Counted from the stretch's first letter, positions 8,751-18,255 are shown. The stretch: 41,991 bases of DNA from an uncultured Sutterella sp. (GCA_937943605.1 CALEAW010000012.1:1-41991), one strand, 5' to 3'. Translations and numbers: made by a program. The notes: a model not told the origin generated them from the letters alone.

Positions 8751-10691
8751 TTAGTCTTTCGCTGTTGTCGCGGCCTTGTGTAAAGTCATCTGGCAGGGAG
8801 AGGCTTTACAGTGGAAAACCGCTTCAAAGCGCTCACCAGCAGAGTTCACAAGAATCAAGGGTTCAGGTCTAAAGGCCTCGCGATCGGCCTTCTCAAGTAA
8901 CTCAGGGAAAGCTTTGAGCATCTTGGGGCAGCGCTTTAAAGTCGCACGAATACAATGGCGACAAGTCATCAATTCGGCATTGGCTACAGGCTTAATTTCA
9001 AAGGCCGGTGCTGTTACCTTGGTGCCGTGTTGCTCATAAAAGGCGCGAGCGCTGTCATTGGCCACATTACCTTTGAAGCCTAAGAAGAGCTCAGGATAGG
9101 GTGCCGTTTCATCCACAGGCGCGCGACCAGGACGCACACGAAGTGCTTCACGCAACTCGGTCAACTGTTCGATCGCATCACGACGCAGCATGTTGACGGT
9201 AGAGGCAGGCACAAAGACATCGAGGTCCTCAGGGACATAAATCTCATCTACGCAATAGTGCGTATCGCCCAAACGGCCCAAATTTTTGATGAGCGTTTCG
9301 CGGTTACGTTCTGGGTTCGATGGTTTTTCTAAATCCATTGCCACGTTCGATTGTGCGCAAGTCTTTCCGTCACTCACAAGCAGTGTGAGTGTATCGTCTT
9401 CGACCGTAAAGGTGAGCACTAACGGAATGCGACGTTCTGCAGAGTCGCCCGAGAGTTCACGCACAAAGGCGCGGTCAAGGTTACGCATCAAAAGCATCCC
9501 GCGGCGTAAGCCTTCGGGCACCTCATGGCGATTGCGTAACGTGAGTTTGACGAGACCACCCTTATCGGGATCGGCGCGGTTAATCGACAAGCCGTGAATT
9601 TCTTCGTCGTCTCCTAAGTAGGTGAGCCCGTCCCCGTTGGCAAGTTCAACCCCTTTGTTGGGCCGCACAAAGATCATGCCGGGTTCAATGCGTTCAGTGC
9701 GTGCGACGGGCTTACCAGTATTTTTGGGGCTTTCAAGCTGCGCGAGCTCATAAGGTGCGTCAAACTGGCGGCCATGCACAAAGTAGTCGGTACGACCGCG
9801 TTGAAAGCTTTTGCTGGGATCAGGCGTAAAGTTGAAGGTCGATACACCATCGGACGTACGAGAGAGCTCTGGGCGGCGCGCAATGATGGCGTCGAGCTTT
9901 TGACGATACCAGGCCGTGATGTTCTTGACGTACACCAAGTCCTTTAGGCGACCTTCGATCTTAAAGGACGACACCCCGGCATCAATGAGGGCTTCGAGGT
10001 TATCGGTTTGGTTGTTGTCCTTAAGAGACAGGACGTGACTACGCTTTGCGATTTGAACGCCTGACTCGGTATAGACGTCATAGGGGAGGCGGCATAGCTG
10101 CGCGCAAGCGCCACGGTTGGCGCTACGACCGACCATGGCCTGGCTGATATAACACTGACCCGAGTAACTCACGCAAAGCGCACCATGAATGAAATATTCG
10201 AGACGTGCGTTCGTCAATGCACGGCGGCAGGCAGCGACTTCGTCAAGCGACAGTTCGCGCGCCAAGACCATCTGAGAAAAGCCTACTTTTTCTAAAAAGG
10301 CCGCTTTTTCAGGGGTGCGAATATCGCATTGGGTGGACGCATGGAGTTCGATATCGGGGAGCGGTCCAGCCATTAACCCCATGTCTTGCACGATCAAGAC
10401 ATCGACCCCCGCTTTGGCCGCATCAAACGCAAGGGAGCGTGCCTTAGGCAACTCGTCATTCGTAAAAAGCGTATTGAGTGCCATAAAGACGCGAGCATGA
10501 TAGCGATGGGCGTAGTCGCAAAGCTTTGCGATGTCATCCATTGTGTTGCCAGCAGAATGACGCGCACCAAAGGCCGGACCACCGATATAAACGGCATCGG
10601 CACCATGATCAATGGCTGCGATCCCTGTTTCAGCGTCACGAGCCGGGGCTAAGAGCTCAAGGGCAGTTAGAGGTAAAAGGCTAGACGTCAC
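8751..10691 (-). CDS. rlhA: RlhA-like U32 family protein (23S rRNA C2501 hydroxylation)
   Basis: U32 'peptidase' family proteins of this size (646 residues; E. coli RlhA/YdcP about 650) are needed to make 5-hydroxycytidine 2501 in 23S rRNA. The N-terminal TIM-barrel-like half contains ELLAPARD and GADAVYIGG, and the U32 signature YFIHGALCVSYSGQCYIS ... RGACAQLCRLPY carries the conserved cysteines. The C-terminal half has the extra domain typical of RlhA and a cysteine-rich end (CRHCIRATLKRC, CKASPC). The start is GTG, with GGAAG 7 bases upstream. It follows the ankyrin gene by 12 bases, so they are probably co-transcribed. Other U32 members (TrhP, UbiU/V) are shorter, which favours RlhA. Confidence 0.85.
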   Translation of the reverse strand: MTSSLLPLTALELLAPARDAETGIAAIDHGADAVYIGGPAFGARHSAGNTMDDIAKLCDYAHRYHARVFMALNTLFTNDELPKARSLAFDAAKAGVDVLIVQDMGLMAGPLPDIELHASTQCDIRTPEKAAFLEKVGFSQMVLARELSLDEVAACRRALTNARLEYFIHGALCVSYSGQCYISQAMVGRSANRGACAQLCRLPYDVYTESGVQIAKRSHVLSLKDNNQTDNLEALIDAGVSSFKIEGRLKDLVYVKNITAWYRQKLDAIIARRPELSRTSDGVSTFNFTPDPSKSFQRGRTDYFVHGRQFDAPYELAQLESPKNTGKPVARTERIEPGMIFVRPNKGVELANGDGLTYLGDDEEIHGLSINRADPDKGGLVKLTLRNRHEVPEGLRRGMLLMRNLDRAFVRELSGDSAERRIPLVLTFTVEDDTLTLLVSDGKTCAQSNVAMDLEKPSNPERNRETLIKNLGRLGDTHYCVDEIYVPEDLDVFVPASTVNMLRRDAIEQLTELREALRVRPGRAPVDETAPYPELFLGFKGNVANDSARAFYEQHGTKVTAPAFEIKPVANAELMTCRHCIRATLKRCPKMLKAFPELLEKADREAFRPEPLILVNSAGERFEAVFHCKASPCQMTLHKAATTAKD

Positions 10692-10703
10692 GGGTGGGCT
10701 TCC

Positions 10704-11465
10704 TTACTTAAAAAGCGAAATCTTAGGGGAGGTACCGTAAACGGACGGGTTGGCCGGGCCACGCACGGCGCAGGTTTCAACTGCTAAATATTTGGCCAAT
10801 TCGTCATCACCGGCTTTACGTGCAAAGTCAGAGGGTGATAAACCCGCATCCGTGCAATAGTCACGATAAGCCCCCGCGCGTAAAAGCACCATGACGGCTT
10901 CGCGATTCGGGCGGCGAGCGGCCATGTCTAAGGGGGTGACACCAGCTTTGGTTTGTGCGTTGACATTGGCGCCTAAGTCAATCAGACGCTTCATGAGGTC
11001 AATACGCGCTTCAGTTGCGGCATAGTGTAGGGGCGTCCAGCCTTTGGCTTTGTTGACTTCAGCACCTGCTTTGAGGAGCGTTTCGAATTCGTCGTTACGA
11101 CCCTTAAAGACAGCCATCATCAAAGGTGTTTCACCATGACGGTTTTCCATGTTGATGTTGATGCCAGGGGTCTTCAAAAGGACTTTAACGACAGCCCAAC
11201 TGTCACTACGAAACGCGTACGTGAGGGGCGTGTCGCCATTATCGAGAATGATATTGGGCGTGATGCCTTCCTTTAACAAACGGTCCACTTCAGAGGCATT
11301 GCCATTACGGAGCGCAAGCATAAAGTCTTGTTGATTTTTAGCCATAGCTTCAAGGTCGGCATCATTCATGACATAAGGCGCACCAAGTGTGGTTTCAGCC
11401 AAAACGGGTGTCGTCATGGTGACGCAACTAGCAAAGAGACAGGCAACAACAAGTTTTTTGATCAT
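10704..11465 (-). CDS. Secreted/periplasmic ankyrin-repeat protein
   Basis: A Sec signal peptide (MIKKLVVACLFASCVTMTTPVLA) precedes about five ankyrin repeats between residues 45 and 235. Units such as NGDTPLTYAFR, HGETPLMMAVFKGR, GWTPLHYAATEAR and AGVTPLDMAARRPN show the TPLxxA signature. Ankyrin repeats bind proteins; the partner is unknown. A cysteine pair near residues 205 and 233 may form a periplasmic disulfide. An AGGA sequence 7-8 bases before the ATG supports the start. It sits between tatD and rlhA with short gaps (9 and 12 bases), so a shared transcript is likely although no functional link is evident. Confidence 0.85.
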   Translation of the reverse strand: MIKKLVVACLFASCVTMTTPVLAETTLGAPYVMNDADLEAMAKNQQDFMLALRNGNASEVDRLLKEGITPNIILDNGDTPLTYAFRSDSWAVVKVLLKTPGININMENRHGETPLMMAVFKGRNDEFETLLKAGAEVNKAKGWTPLHYAATEARIDLMKRLIDLGANVNAQTKAGVTPLDMAARRPNREAVMVLLRAGAYRDYCTDAGLSPSDFARKAGDDELAKYLAVETCAVRGPANPSVYGTSPKISLFK

Positions 11466-11474
11466 GGCAAATCC

Positions 11475-12269
11475 TTATTCAGCCGAAGTGGGTAACGTCA
11501 GCGGTAATTTAAAAAGCGAAATCGCGTTTGCGGTAGTTTGGTCGGCTACGCGCGCTTTGTCAACGCCATGAAGCGTTGCGAGACATTCTGCGACATATTC
11601 GACATATTGGGGTTCACAGCGCTTGCCGCGTTTAGGGACGGGTGCCATATAAGGGCAATCCGTTTCTAGCAATAGGCGCTCTAGCGGCAATTGGGCGGCC
11701 GTTTCACGTAAGGCGTCATTACGCTTAAAGGTCAAGTTGCCTGTAAAGCTCACATACCCCCCGGCGTCAACCACGCCTTTGGCGGTATCGGTGTCACCAC
11801 AGAAGCAATGCATCACAAAGCCCATGTCCCCTGCGTGCATCTCACGAAGAATCTCTAAGGCTTCGCGTTCGCTATCACGGGCATGAATGATGAGCGGTTT
11901 ATTGAGCGCACGGGCGGCTTCAATGTGACGACGAAAACGAGCACGCTGCCAATCAAGAGGCTCTTTACACCAATAAAAATCGAGCCCTGTTTCACCGACC
12001 GCGACAAACCCGGGGCGTGAGCAGATTTCTATGATCGTCTCTAATGAGGGTTCTGGATGGTCTGGGTATTCAGGATGTAAAGCCCAGGCGCCAAATAAAA
12101 AGCCTGGGTGGCTCGCCAACAAGGTTTCGACTTTAGGTAAGTCGTCCGCCTCACAACCAATGACCATGGCCGCGACCATGCCAGCCGCTTTCATGCGGGC
12201 AATAACCTCATCACGATCATCATCAAAGGCGTCGCTATTGAGGTGACTATGAGAATCGATGAAAAACAT
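11475..12269 (-). CDS. TatD-family metal-dependent hydrolase
   Basis: TatD-family enzymes are TIM-barrel metal-dependent nucleases or hydrolases. Seen: metal ligands in FIDSHSHLN, the glutamate in VGETGLDFYW, histidines in IIHARDS and MHCFCGD, and the aspartate in LLLETDCPYM. The length of 264 residues matches the family. An ATG at 12329 overlapping the upstream stop codon would add 20 unusual residues encoded across a terminator-like hairpin, so the ATG at 12269 (MFFIDSHSHL) is chosen. The next gene, encoding an ankyrin protein, follows by 9 bases. Assignment within the family (TatD, YcfH or YjjV) is not possible from sequence alone. Confidence 0.9.
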   Translation of the reverse strand: MFFIDSHSHLNSDAFDDDRDEVIARMKAAGMVAAMVIGCEADDLPKVETLLASHPGFLFGAWALHPEYPDHPEPSLETIIEICSRPGFVAVGETGLDFYWCKEPLDWQRARFRRHIEAARALNKPLIIHARDSEREALEILREMHAGDMGFVMHCFCGDTDTAKGVVDAGGYVSFTGNLTFKRNDALRETAAQLPLERLLLETDCPYMAPVPKRGKRCEPQYVEYVAECLATLHGVDKARVADQTTANAISLFKLPLTLPTSAE

Positions 12270-12280
12270 GAACGTACCAA

Positions 12281-12317
12281 TCAAAGAAGAAGGCCGACAG
12301 CGCGATACCGTCGGCCT
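12281..12317 (-). terminator. Intrinsic terminator after the efflux permease genes
   Basis: On the minus strand AGGCCGAC and GTCGGCCT form an 8-bp GC-rich stem with an 11-base loop, followed by TCTTCTTT. It lies directly after the last permease gene and before the tatD start, so it probably ends or attenuates the efflux operon. Confidence 0.65.
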
Positions 12318-12328
12318 GAGTTTGGTCA

Positions 12329-13528
12329 TTATGCCCGATCAGAAGGCACGTGACGCTCTGCAAGTGTTTCGCGATGTTGTAATCGACGGGCTAACCAGAG
12401 CGTAAGAAGTAAATAGCTACCCGTTTGTGCAAAAAGGATGCATAAATGTGGCATTAAGCTTGACGTCATTGCTCCGTCTTGACTTGCGGCCAATAATGCT
12501 TTGATGCCTGGTGTCGTGGGAATCAAAAGCGAGAACGCATAAACGACGGGGTTCAGAATGTTCTCGGTTGGCCAAATGCAACCAGACATAAAGACAGCGG
12601 GCGCTGAAATCATCACGACGGCTTGACTAGACCATCGGTTAGAGCCTAAAAGCAATGTGACCGCCATACCAAAGGCGCAAATGGCGCTTGACATGAGGGC
12701 ACCTGCGAGCATCACGCCCCAGGGGTTACGCATACTGCCATATTGGTGAACCCAAAAGTCAAAGCCTTGCATGTAAATGAACCAGAGATAGGTGATCACA
12801 AAGAAGGCTAAAAAGACGGCGAGTCCACGGCGTCCCGGATAACGTAGAGCAGCCTTGACAAAGTCTTCACGACGGGCAGCGACAAGCCACCCACCCATCG
12901 CCATCGTAATGGCCATGAGCATCACGGCTTGCAAAATGACGGGGCCCACAACCGGCACCGTGTAGTTACCGTAGCCCCCGATTTCGTTCCACATATACTG
13001 AACGCGTAATCCTGGTGGCGTGTGGTTTTGACCGGCGACCGTGGTGCCAGGTAATCCTGTGGCGTAGACGGGCGCTTGATCAAGTAACTTCGCTTTATCT
13101 TGAACGACGCCAGCCATGGCTGCTTGTACAGCGCGCGCTTTAACTGGGAAGGCTCCGTTACCCAAAATATGAATAGGAACGTTTTCACCGCGCGTCAGTG
13201 CGCTTTCAAACCCTTCAGGGATTGTGATCAAAATGGGATATGTCTCACGCTTAAAGCCATTCATCGCTTCGGCTTCATTGGGTGTCACAACCACCACATT
13301 GGCCGCAGGCGTCGCATCAATCGTCATCACGAGTCGACGTGAGGCGGCTGATTGGTCTAAGTCAAGGACGGCCGTGGGGATGTGTTCAATCTGCTGATTG
13401 CCATAAGGCCACGCATAAAACACCAAATAAAAGGCCACGGCACCCACAAAGATGATGAAGGTGTCACGCGACAAAATCGAGGCACGTAACGTTGCTAAGA
13501 AGGTACGCCAAAAGCTAGGGATTGACAT
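12329..13528 (-). CDS. ABC-2 type permease, second of a pair
   Basis: This 399-residue membrane protein of the ABC-2 permease family (YhhJ/YbhS/YbhR-like) has one N-terminal membrane segment (about residues 24-40, FIIFVGAVAFYLVFYAWP) and a large periplasmic region to about residue 190. About five C-terminal membrane segments follow. It starts in a TAATG overlap with the upstream permease gene, with GGAG in front, so the two are translationally coupled and probably form a heterodimer. With HlyD-like and TolC-like partners this suggests export of a small molecule or drug across both membranes. No ATP-binding subunit is encoded in this cluster. Confidence 0.85.
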   Translation of the reverse strand: MSIPSFWRTFLATLRASILSRDTFIIFVGAVAFYLVFYAWPYGNQQIEHIPTAVLDLDQSAASRRLVMTIDATPAANVVVVTPNEAEAMNGFKRETYPILITIPEGFESALTRGENVPIHILGNGAFPVKARAVQAAMAGVVQDKAKLLDQAPVYATGLPGTTVAGQNHTPPGLRVQYMWNEIGGYGNYTVPVVGPVILQAVMLMAITMAMGGWLVAARREDFVKAALRYPGRRGLAVFLAFFVITYLWFIYMQGFDFWVHQYGSMRNPWGVMLAGALMSSAICAFGMAVTLLLGSNRWSSQAVVMISAPAVFMSGCIWPTENILNPVVYAFSLLIPTTPGIKALLAASQDGAMTSSLMPHLCILFAQTGSYLLLTLWLARRLQHRETLAERHVPSDRA

Positions 13529-14787
13529 TAGGCGTTCTCCTTGACGGGGGCTTTGCTGTCTTGAGCGAGAGCACCTTCGTCAGTCAACAATTGGACAACT
13601 CGTGCTTTATCGGCATCCTTTTTAGCCCAAGTGCGTAAACGGACGGACAAAATCGGAAGCCCGGCGCCCATTGGGATCGCAATCAACAAAAGAAGCGGCA
13701 CAAAGGTGTTCATGGTGTGGTCTAAGGGGGAATTCAAGACCCAGCACTGACCTTGAATGGCTAGGTAGTGCGTTAAAGGCAACAAGTCCCCAAAGAAAGA
13801 AGCGCCTGGCGTCATCGATTCAAGCGGATACGAAAAGCCCGTAAACGGAAAAGAAGGTGCACTCACACAAATGACGGCTGAGACGCCAATCGGCCAACTG
13901 ATCGACGTGGAGGTGAGCATCACGGCGATTGCACCCATGGCCGCGACCAAACAAAGGGTTGCGATGAGCCAAAGCGCTAAAGAGCCTGCAGGCGCCCAAC
14001 CGAGCCACCCAGCAATGCCACCGACCCACGCAAAGCCTAGGGCACAATAAAAAATAAACCACGGAAAAAGCTTACCGAGGATCGCAGCAGTGGCAAAGCC
14101 ATTGGCAGATTCGAGGAGTTGCTGTGCACCCCCGTCACGCCATTCGCGCACCAAGACGCCTGCAAACGTAATGCCTGCGGCTAAAGCGATTAAGCCAGGG
14201 ATCAATGTGGGCAAGAGGTAAGCCACAAAGTTAAAGCCTTGGTTACCCATAAAGTAGACTTCAGGCACTTCGAGACGTAGATTGGCCTCGGCGTGACTCA
14301 AGGTGCCACCACGCGCAATCGTCATCTTCATCGCACCTGCTTGCTTTTGGTAGGCCGCCAACGCTTGTTTGAGATCCACTTCAAGAATGGTGCCAATGGC
14401 GTAATAGCTTTTATTCACGATGAATTCGATCGTGCTGCCTTGGCCATTCAGACTATCGCGCGTAAAGTGCTCAGGAATGATAATCGTGGCGTACGTTTCG
14501 GCGCGCGAAAGGGCCGCTTGAGCCTCACGTACGTTGTCATAGCCTTTAAGGCCAAAGCTCGGCACACTATCGAGCAACATGACCACTTCACGCGAATAGA
14601 CAGCGCCGTCTTGATTTACGATGCCAACGGGGAGTTTGGTCATCAAACCCGTTCCAAAGGTCTGAGCGACGACAATGAGCCAAATGACTGGCATCAGCGC
14701 ACAAATCACCCACTGTTGCGGATGGTGGCGCGTATAACGACACTCGAGTTTGGCCGCGGCCCATAGACCGTTGAACCAACGTTTCAT
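13528..14787 (-). CDS. ABC-2 type permease, first of a pair
   Basis: This 419-residue ABC-2 permease has the same layout as its downstream partner: one N-terminal membrane segment (WVICALMPVIWLIVVAQTF, about residues 27-45), an extended periplasmic domain, then about five membrane helices from residue 185 on. The motif NQGFNFVAYLLPTLIPGLIAL begins the transmembrane domain. The gene is 11 bases downstream of the HlyD-like gene and overlaps the second permease by one base. It probably forms the inner-membrane channel of a tripartite exporter; the substrate is unknown. Confidence 0.85.
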   Translation of the reverse strand: MKRWFNGLWAAAKLECRYTRHHPQQWVICALMPVIWLIVVAQTFGTGLMTKLPVGIVNQDGAVYSREVVMLLDSVPSFGLKGYDNVREAQAALSRAETYATIIIPEHFTRDSLNGQGSTIEFIVNKSYYAIGTILEVDLKQALAAYQKQAGAMKMTIARGGTLSHAEANLRLEVPEVYFMGNQGFNFVAYLLPTLIPGLIALAAGITFAGVLVREWRDGGAQQLLESANGFATAAILGKLFPWFIFYCALGFAWVGGIAGWLGWAPAGSLALWLIATLCLVAAMGAIAVMLTSTSISWPIGVSAVICVSAPSFPFTGFSYPLESMTPGASFFGDLLPLTHYLAIQGQCWVLNSPLDHTMNTFVPLLLLIAIPMGAGLPILSVRLRTWAKKDADKARVVQLLTDEGALAQDSKAPVKENA

Positions 14788-14798
14788 ACGACAGCCTT

Positions 14799-15794
14799 TT
14801 AACGTTCAACGATGACGGTCATGCCTGGACGTAAGGCCGGAATCTCTTCGGTCGGACGTGCACGCACTTCAAACGTGCGAAGGTCATAACCTGTCGACTG
14901 TCGCGTAGCACGCCACACGGCATATTCGCCACGCGGATTGATCCAATTCACCTTGAGCGTGACAGGACGATCAACGGCCGGAATGTAAGCCTTCATTTCG
15001 GTACCTACTTCAATACCCGGAAGTTCGTCTTCACGCACATTAAAGACCACCCAACGGTCCGAGAGATCAGTCACCAAAACAAGCGGGAAGCCTGCTGGCG
15101 CGATTTCACCTTCTTCCATGACGATACGCGTGACTTCGCCATTCACGGGACTCTTGACGTCACTTTCGCTAGCCAAGCTCGTCACTTCATTGACGCCCCC
15201 TTGGGCTTGCGCAACGAGAGCCTTTGCGGCGGCCTTATCTTCAATTCGCGCCCCTTCGTCAATGGCGGACATCTTCGCGGCTGCGGCCACGGTTAACTTT
15301 TTAGCAGCTGTCAGTTGCGCTAAAGCTTCGTCGTGACGCTGAGCGGCAATTAAGCCTTCTTTATAGAGGGCATTGACACGATCATAGGTTTTTTGGGCTA
15401 AGACCATGGCAGCACGGGCGCGCTCCCAATCGGCACGGGCGGCTTCTTTTTCTTGCACGCGAGCGCCTGTCATGGCTAACTCTTCACGCGCTTGGGCCGC
15501 GGCTTTTTGGGCTTCGACTTGCTGCAACTTGGCTTCGATTTCAGGAATCGCAATGGTCGCGACGCTATCGCCTACCTTGACGAGGTCACCTTCTTTGACG
15601 TTCACGGCACTTAAACGTCCCGGGATCTTGGCTGACACCGAAATGGTACGGGCGTCGACCATCCCTTGAAGGGGAACAGGGGTCGGATGCGTGGCTTCCC
15701 ACATACCCCAACCGAGAAAACCTGCAATACCTAAAAAGAAAGTGCCACCAATGATTAACGGGAGCGAAGACGGTTGTTTTTGATTGTCAGTCAT
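14799..15794 (-). CDS. HlyD/EmrA-like periplasmic adaptor protein
   Basis: This 331-residue membrane-fusion protein would link the permease pair to the TolC-like outer membrane channel. It has an N-terminal membrane anchor (about residues 11-28), then a split lipoyl domain (VSAKIPGRLSAVNVKEGDLVK and, after the hairpin, SDVKSPVNGEVTRIVMEEGE). A long coiled-coil hairpin (about residues 90-200, rich in Ala, Glu and Lys) and a beta-barrel domain complete it. The ATG at 15794 (MTDNQKQP) is chosen over an upstream frame start that overlaps the tolC-like gene. The gap to that gene is 22 bases, so they form one operon. Confidence 0.9.
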   Translation of the reverse strand: MTDNQKQPSSLPLIIGGTFFLGIAGFLGWGMWEATHPTPVPLQGMVDARTISVSAKIPGRLSAVNVKEGDLVKVGDSVATIAIPEIEAKLQQVEAQKAAAQAREELAMTGARVQEKEAARADWERARAAMVLAQKTYDRVNALYKEGLIAAQRHDEALAQLTAAKKLTVAAAAKMSAIDEGARIEDKAAAKALVAQAQGGVNEVTSLASESDVKSPVNGEVTRIVMEEGEIAPAGFPLVLVTDLSDRWVVFNVREDELPGIEVGTEMKAYIPAVDRPVTLKVNWINPRGEYAVWRATRQSTGYDLRTFEVRARPTEEIPALRPGMTVIVER

Positions 15795-15816
15795 GATGAT
15801 TAGTTTGAATGAGGGA

Positions 15817-17265
15817 TCAGTCAACGACCACGAGGTCGGCACGAGTCAAAGAGTTCACAAAGTCAGGCATGGCACCTACCGTGGCGTGGAGCATGGCCCA
15901 ACTCACAACGAATTTATATGCAGCTGCACGGCGAGCGAGTTCTGCGCCCGTGAGTTTGGTGCGAGCTGTATCAACGTCCGTTGCGGTCGACAAGCCTTCT
16001 GCAAAGCTTGCTTCACGAAGCTTCAGGTTTTCACGCGCGAGTTCGACCGTAGAACCAGTGAGTTCATAGTCTTCACGCGCTTGCATCACACGTAAGAAAG
16101 CGACTTCGACGTGCGTTTCGATTTCGTTGGCGGCTTCGCTACGAGCGGCTTCGGCTTTTGTGACCACACTATGAGCGGCGTTCAATTTGTCAAAGCGGTC
16201 GTGGTTATCCCAAAGCGTAAACGTCACACCAACGCCAGCCATCCAATCGGGTTCTGGTAGCGTCAAGTAGTGTTTGATGAGGTTCTTAGTGCCAAAGGCA
16301 TAGACCTTCGGCTTGAAGCTCGCTTCAGCTGCACGCACACCTTCGCCCGCTTGGGCACGAAGGGCATTCATCTTTTGAAGAATCGGGGACTGGGCACGCG
16401 CACGGTCTTGCCATTCAGACAAGGTGCCTAAGTCGCCCGATAAAATAAATAATGGTGACGATAGTTCAGGTAACGATTTTTCGCGTAAGGCCTTCATTAG
16501 TTCGGTTTCTGCCACCTGAACGTCAGAGCCAGCGTTCACTAACGTACGACGGGCATTATCGCGTGAGACTTCAACGGCGAGCCGTTCGACCTTAGAAATC
16601 AGTCCACGCTTTTCAAATTGCTTAGCACGGCGGACTTCTTCGTTTTGGTCCTTGAGCACCTTTTCGTGGAGTTTTTCGACACTACGCGCTAATTGCACAC
16701 CCCAATAGTGGGCAGCGAGTTCAGCGTCGAGGCTATTTTCACGCATATCACGATCGGCACGCGTTTCGCTCACTTTATGGTTGAGCACCTGTTGCTGTGC
16801 GGTGATCAATCCTCCCGTATAAATCGGTAACGAGGCCGTCAATGCGGCACGAGGACCACTCAAGTCTTGCTTAAAGTGAACGGACAAATGATCCATCCCT
16901 TTGAGGGCGCCACCTAAAGAGCCGAGTATTGGCTTTAAATTTGGATTCGCTGCGGCGATGTTACCTAAGGCCGGACCTACTTTAGAGCTCAAGCCCGTAT
17001 CTAAACCCATGTCCACCGTTTTCGTTCCCCAAACCTGTTTCACGTCGATCTCAACCTTGGGGCCAGAGAGCGACTTGGCGGCTTCAGCTTCTGATTCGGC
17101 ACGGGCAATTTCGGCGCGGTCGACTTGCATGATGTCGGCGCGTTCATGCAATAGCGTACGTGCGTCTGCAAAGCCAAGCGGTGCTGTGCCCGAGGTTGCT
17201 GCTTGTGCACTGATCGACGTGAGCGCGCAGAGGGCAAAAGCACAAAGAGTATTAAAACGAAACAT
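15817..17265 (-). CDS. TolC-family outer membrane efflux protein
   Basis: This 482-residue TolC-like outer membrane factor starts with a signal peptide (MFRFNTLCAFALCALTSISAQA). Two OEP repeats of long alpha helices follow, rich in Ala, Glu and Arg with no internal hydrophobic segments (for example EIARAESEAEAAKS and ELARENLKLREASFAEGLS). GLSTATDVDTARTKLTGAELA near the C-terminus is the classic OEP signature region. It is the first gene of the efflux operon (TolC - HlyD - permease - permease). There is no lipobox cysteine, unlike NodT-type relatives. Confidence 0.88.
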   Translation of the reverse strand: MFRFNTLCAFALCALTSISAQAATSGTAPLGFADARTLLHERADIMQVDRAEIARAESEAEAAKSLSGPKVEIDVKQVWGTKTVDMGLDTGLSSKVGPALGNIAAANPNLKPILGSLGGALKGMDHLSVHFKQDLSGPRAALTASLPIYTGGLITAQQQVLNHKVSETRADRDMRENSLDAELAAHYWGVQLARSVEKLHEKVLKDQNEEVRRAKQFEKRGLISKVERLAVEVSRDNARRTLVNAGSDVQVAETELMKALREKSLPELSSPLFILSGDLGTLSEWQDRARAQSPILQKMNALRAQAGEGVRAAEASFKPKVYAFGTKNLIKHYLTLPEPDWMAGVGVTFTLWDNHDRFDKLNAAHSVVTKAEAARSEAANEIETHVEVAFLRVMQAREDYELTGSTVELARENLKLREASFAEGLSTATDVDTARTKLTGAELARRAAAYKFVVSWAMLHATVGAMPDFVNSLTRADLVVVD

Positions 17266-17313
17266 GGTTAAAAAAACGATTTAAACAATAGGGTAATAGG
17301 TTAAGGCAAAGAG

Positions 17314-17343
17314 ATGATACAGGCATCCCGTCTCGTGAAACAA
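17314..17343 (-). promoter_or_regulatory. Candidate sigma70 promoter of the efflux operon
   Basis: On the minus strand TTGTTT, an 18-base spacer and TATCAT lie about 50 bases before the TolC-like ATG. This is a reasonable but imperfect match. Confidence 0.4.
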
Positions 17344-17531
17344 CGCATCAAAAGCCTTTTTGGTTTTTAAACGACTTTTCGAGTGTGACTTAAAGGATGT
17401 GATGAACCCCGATGGGTGTCGCTCAGATCTCTACTATACACCTTGAAACGACTGTGCTACTATGAATCGAAGGAAGATTGATGTGAGTCACTTCTTCGCT
17501 TTATCTATCGCTTATGCGTGAGGAGATTTTT

Positions 17532-18173
17532 GTGAAGTACACGGATATTTATACCGAAGCGCCTGCTAATCCTGACACTTTGTCGATGTTAGGGCCCATT
17601 GCCCCTTTGGCTGGTCACTGGTTTGGTGACGACGGTGTGGATACGCATCCACAAATGGGTGGCCCAGAAACCGAGCCCTATGTTGAACATTGGAACTTTG
17701 AGGTGATGGATCCTCAAAATAATGGCCCACAGGTGCTCTATGGCCTACGCTACCATGTCCACATTACAAAACCTGGTGAACTCACCGCTTTTCATGACCA
17801 GGTAGGGTATCTGTTATATGAACCCGAAACTGGGCGCATTTATATGACACTTGCCATTCCGCGTGGACAAATTGCCATGGCAGAAGGGATTGCGAAGCCA
17901 GGCGACAAAGAAATTCGCTTACATGCCGAACGCGGTCATATGGTCAATGGGATTTGTTCGAATCCTTTCCTTGAAGAAGCCTTCTTGACGAAGTCATGGG
18001 ATATCGTTTTTAAGTTCCATGAAGACGGTACGTTCAGCTACGAACAAGTCACAAAACTCGAGATTCCAGGCGTGAAAGGTGACTTCGAACACACGGATAC
18101 GAATCGTTTGCATATGATTGAGGCGCCGCGCCCTAATCCCGCCATGATTGAAGCGGGTTTGCTTAAACGTTAA
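17532..18173 (+). CDS. Heme-binding beta-barrel (nitrobindin/THAP4-like) domain protein
   Basis: This 213-residue soluble protein resembles the FABP-like heme-binding beta-barrel family (nitrobindin and relatives). It has the opening LGPIAPLAGHWFGDD, then YVEHWNFEV, a repeated pattern of short beta strands (LYGLRYHVH, GYLLYEPETGRIYMTLAIPRG) and a closing DTNRLHMIE. Nitrobindins bind ferric heme and react with NO or peroxynitrite; whether this member holds heme is not shown by sequence. The start is set at the GTG at 17532, because AGGAG lies exactly 6 bases before it; the upstream ATG at 17514 has no ribosome binding site and would place that AGGAG inside the gene. It is monocistronic and followed by a strong terminator. 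Confidence 0.7.
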   Translation: MKYTDIYTEAPANPDTLSMLGPIAPLAGHWFGDDGVDTHPQMGGPETEPYVEHWNFEVMDPQNNGPQVLYGLRYHVHITKPGELTAFHDQVGYLLYEPETGRIYMTLAIPRGQIAMAEGIAKPGDKEIRLHAERGHMVNGICSNPFLEEAFLTKSWDIVFKFHEDGTFSYEQVTKLEIPGVKGDFEHTDTNRLHMIEAPRPNPAMIEAGLLKR

Positions 18174-18255
18174 AAATCGGGTTTTTGCCTTGACGACCTG
18201 GGTTCTGTTGGAGGTATGATCTGCGAACCTATTGAAAAAGGCTGATTAAACAGAG

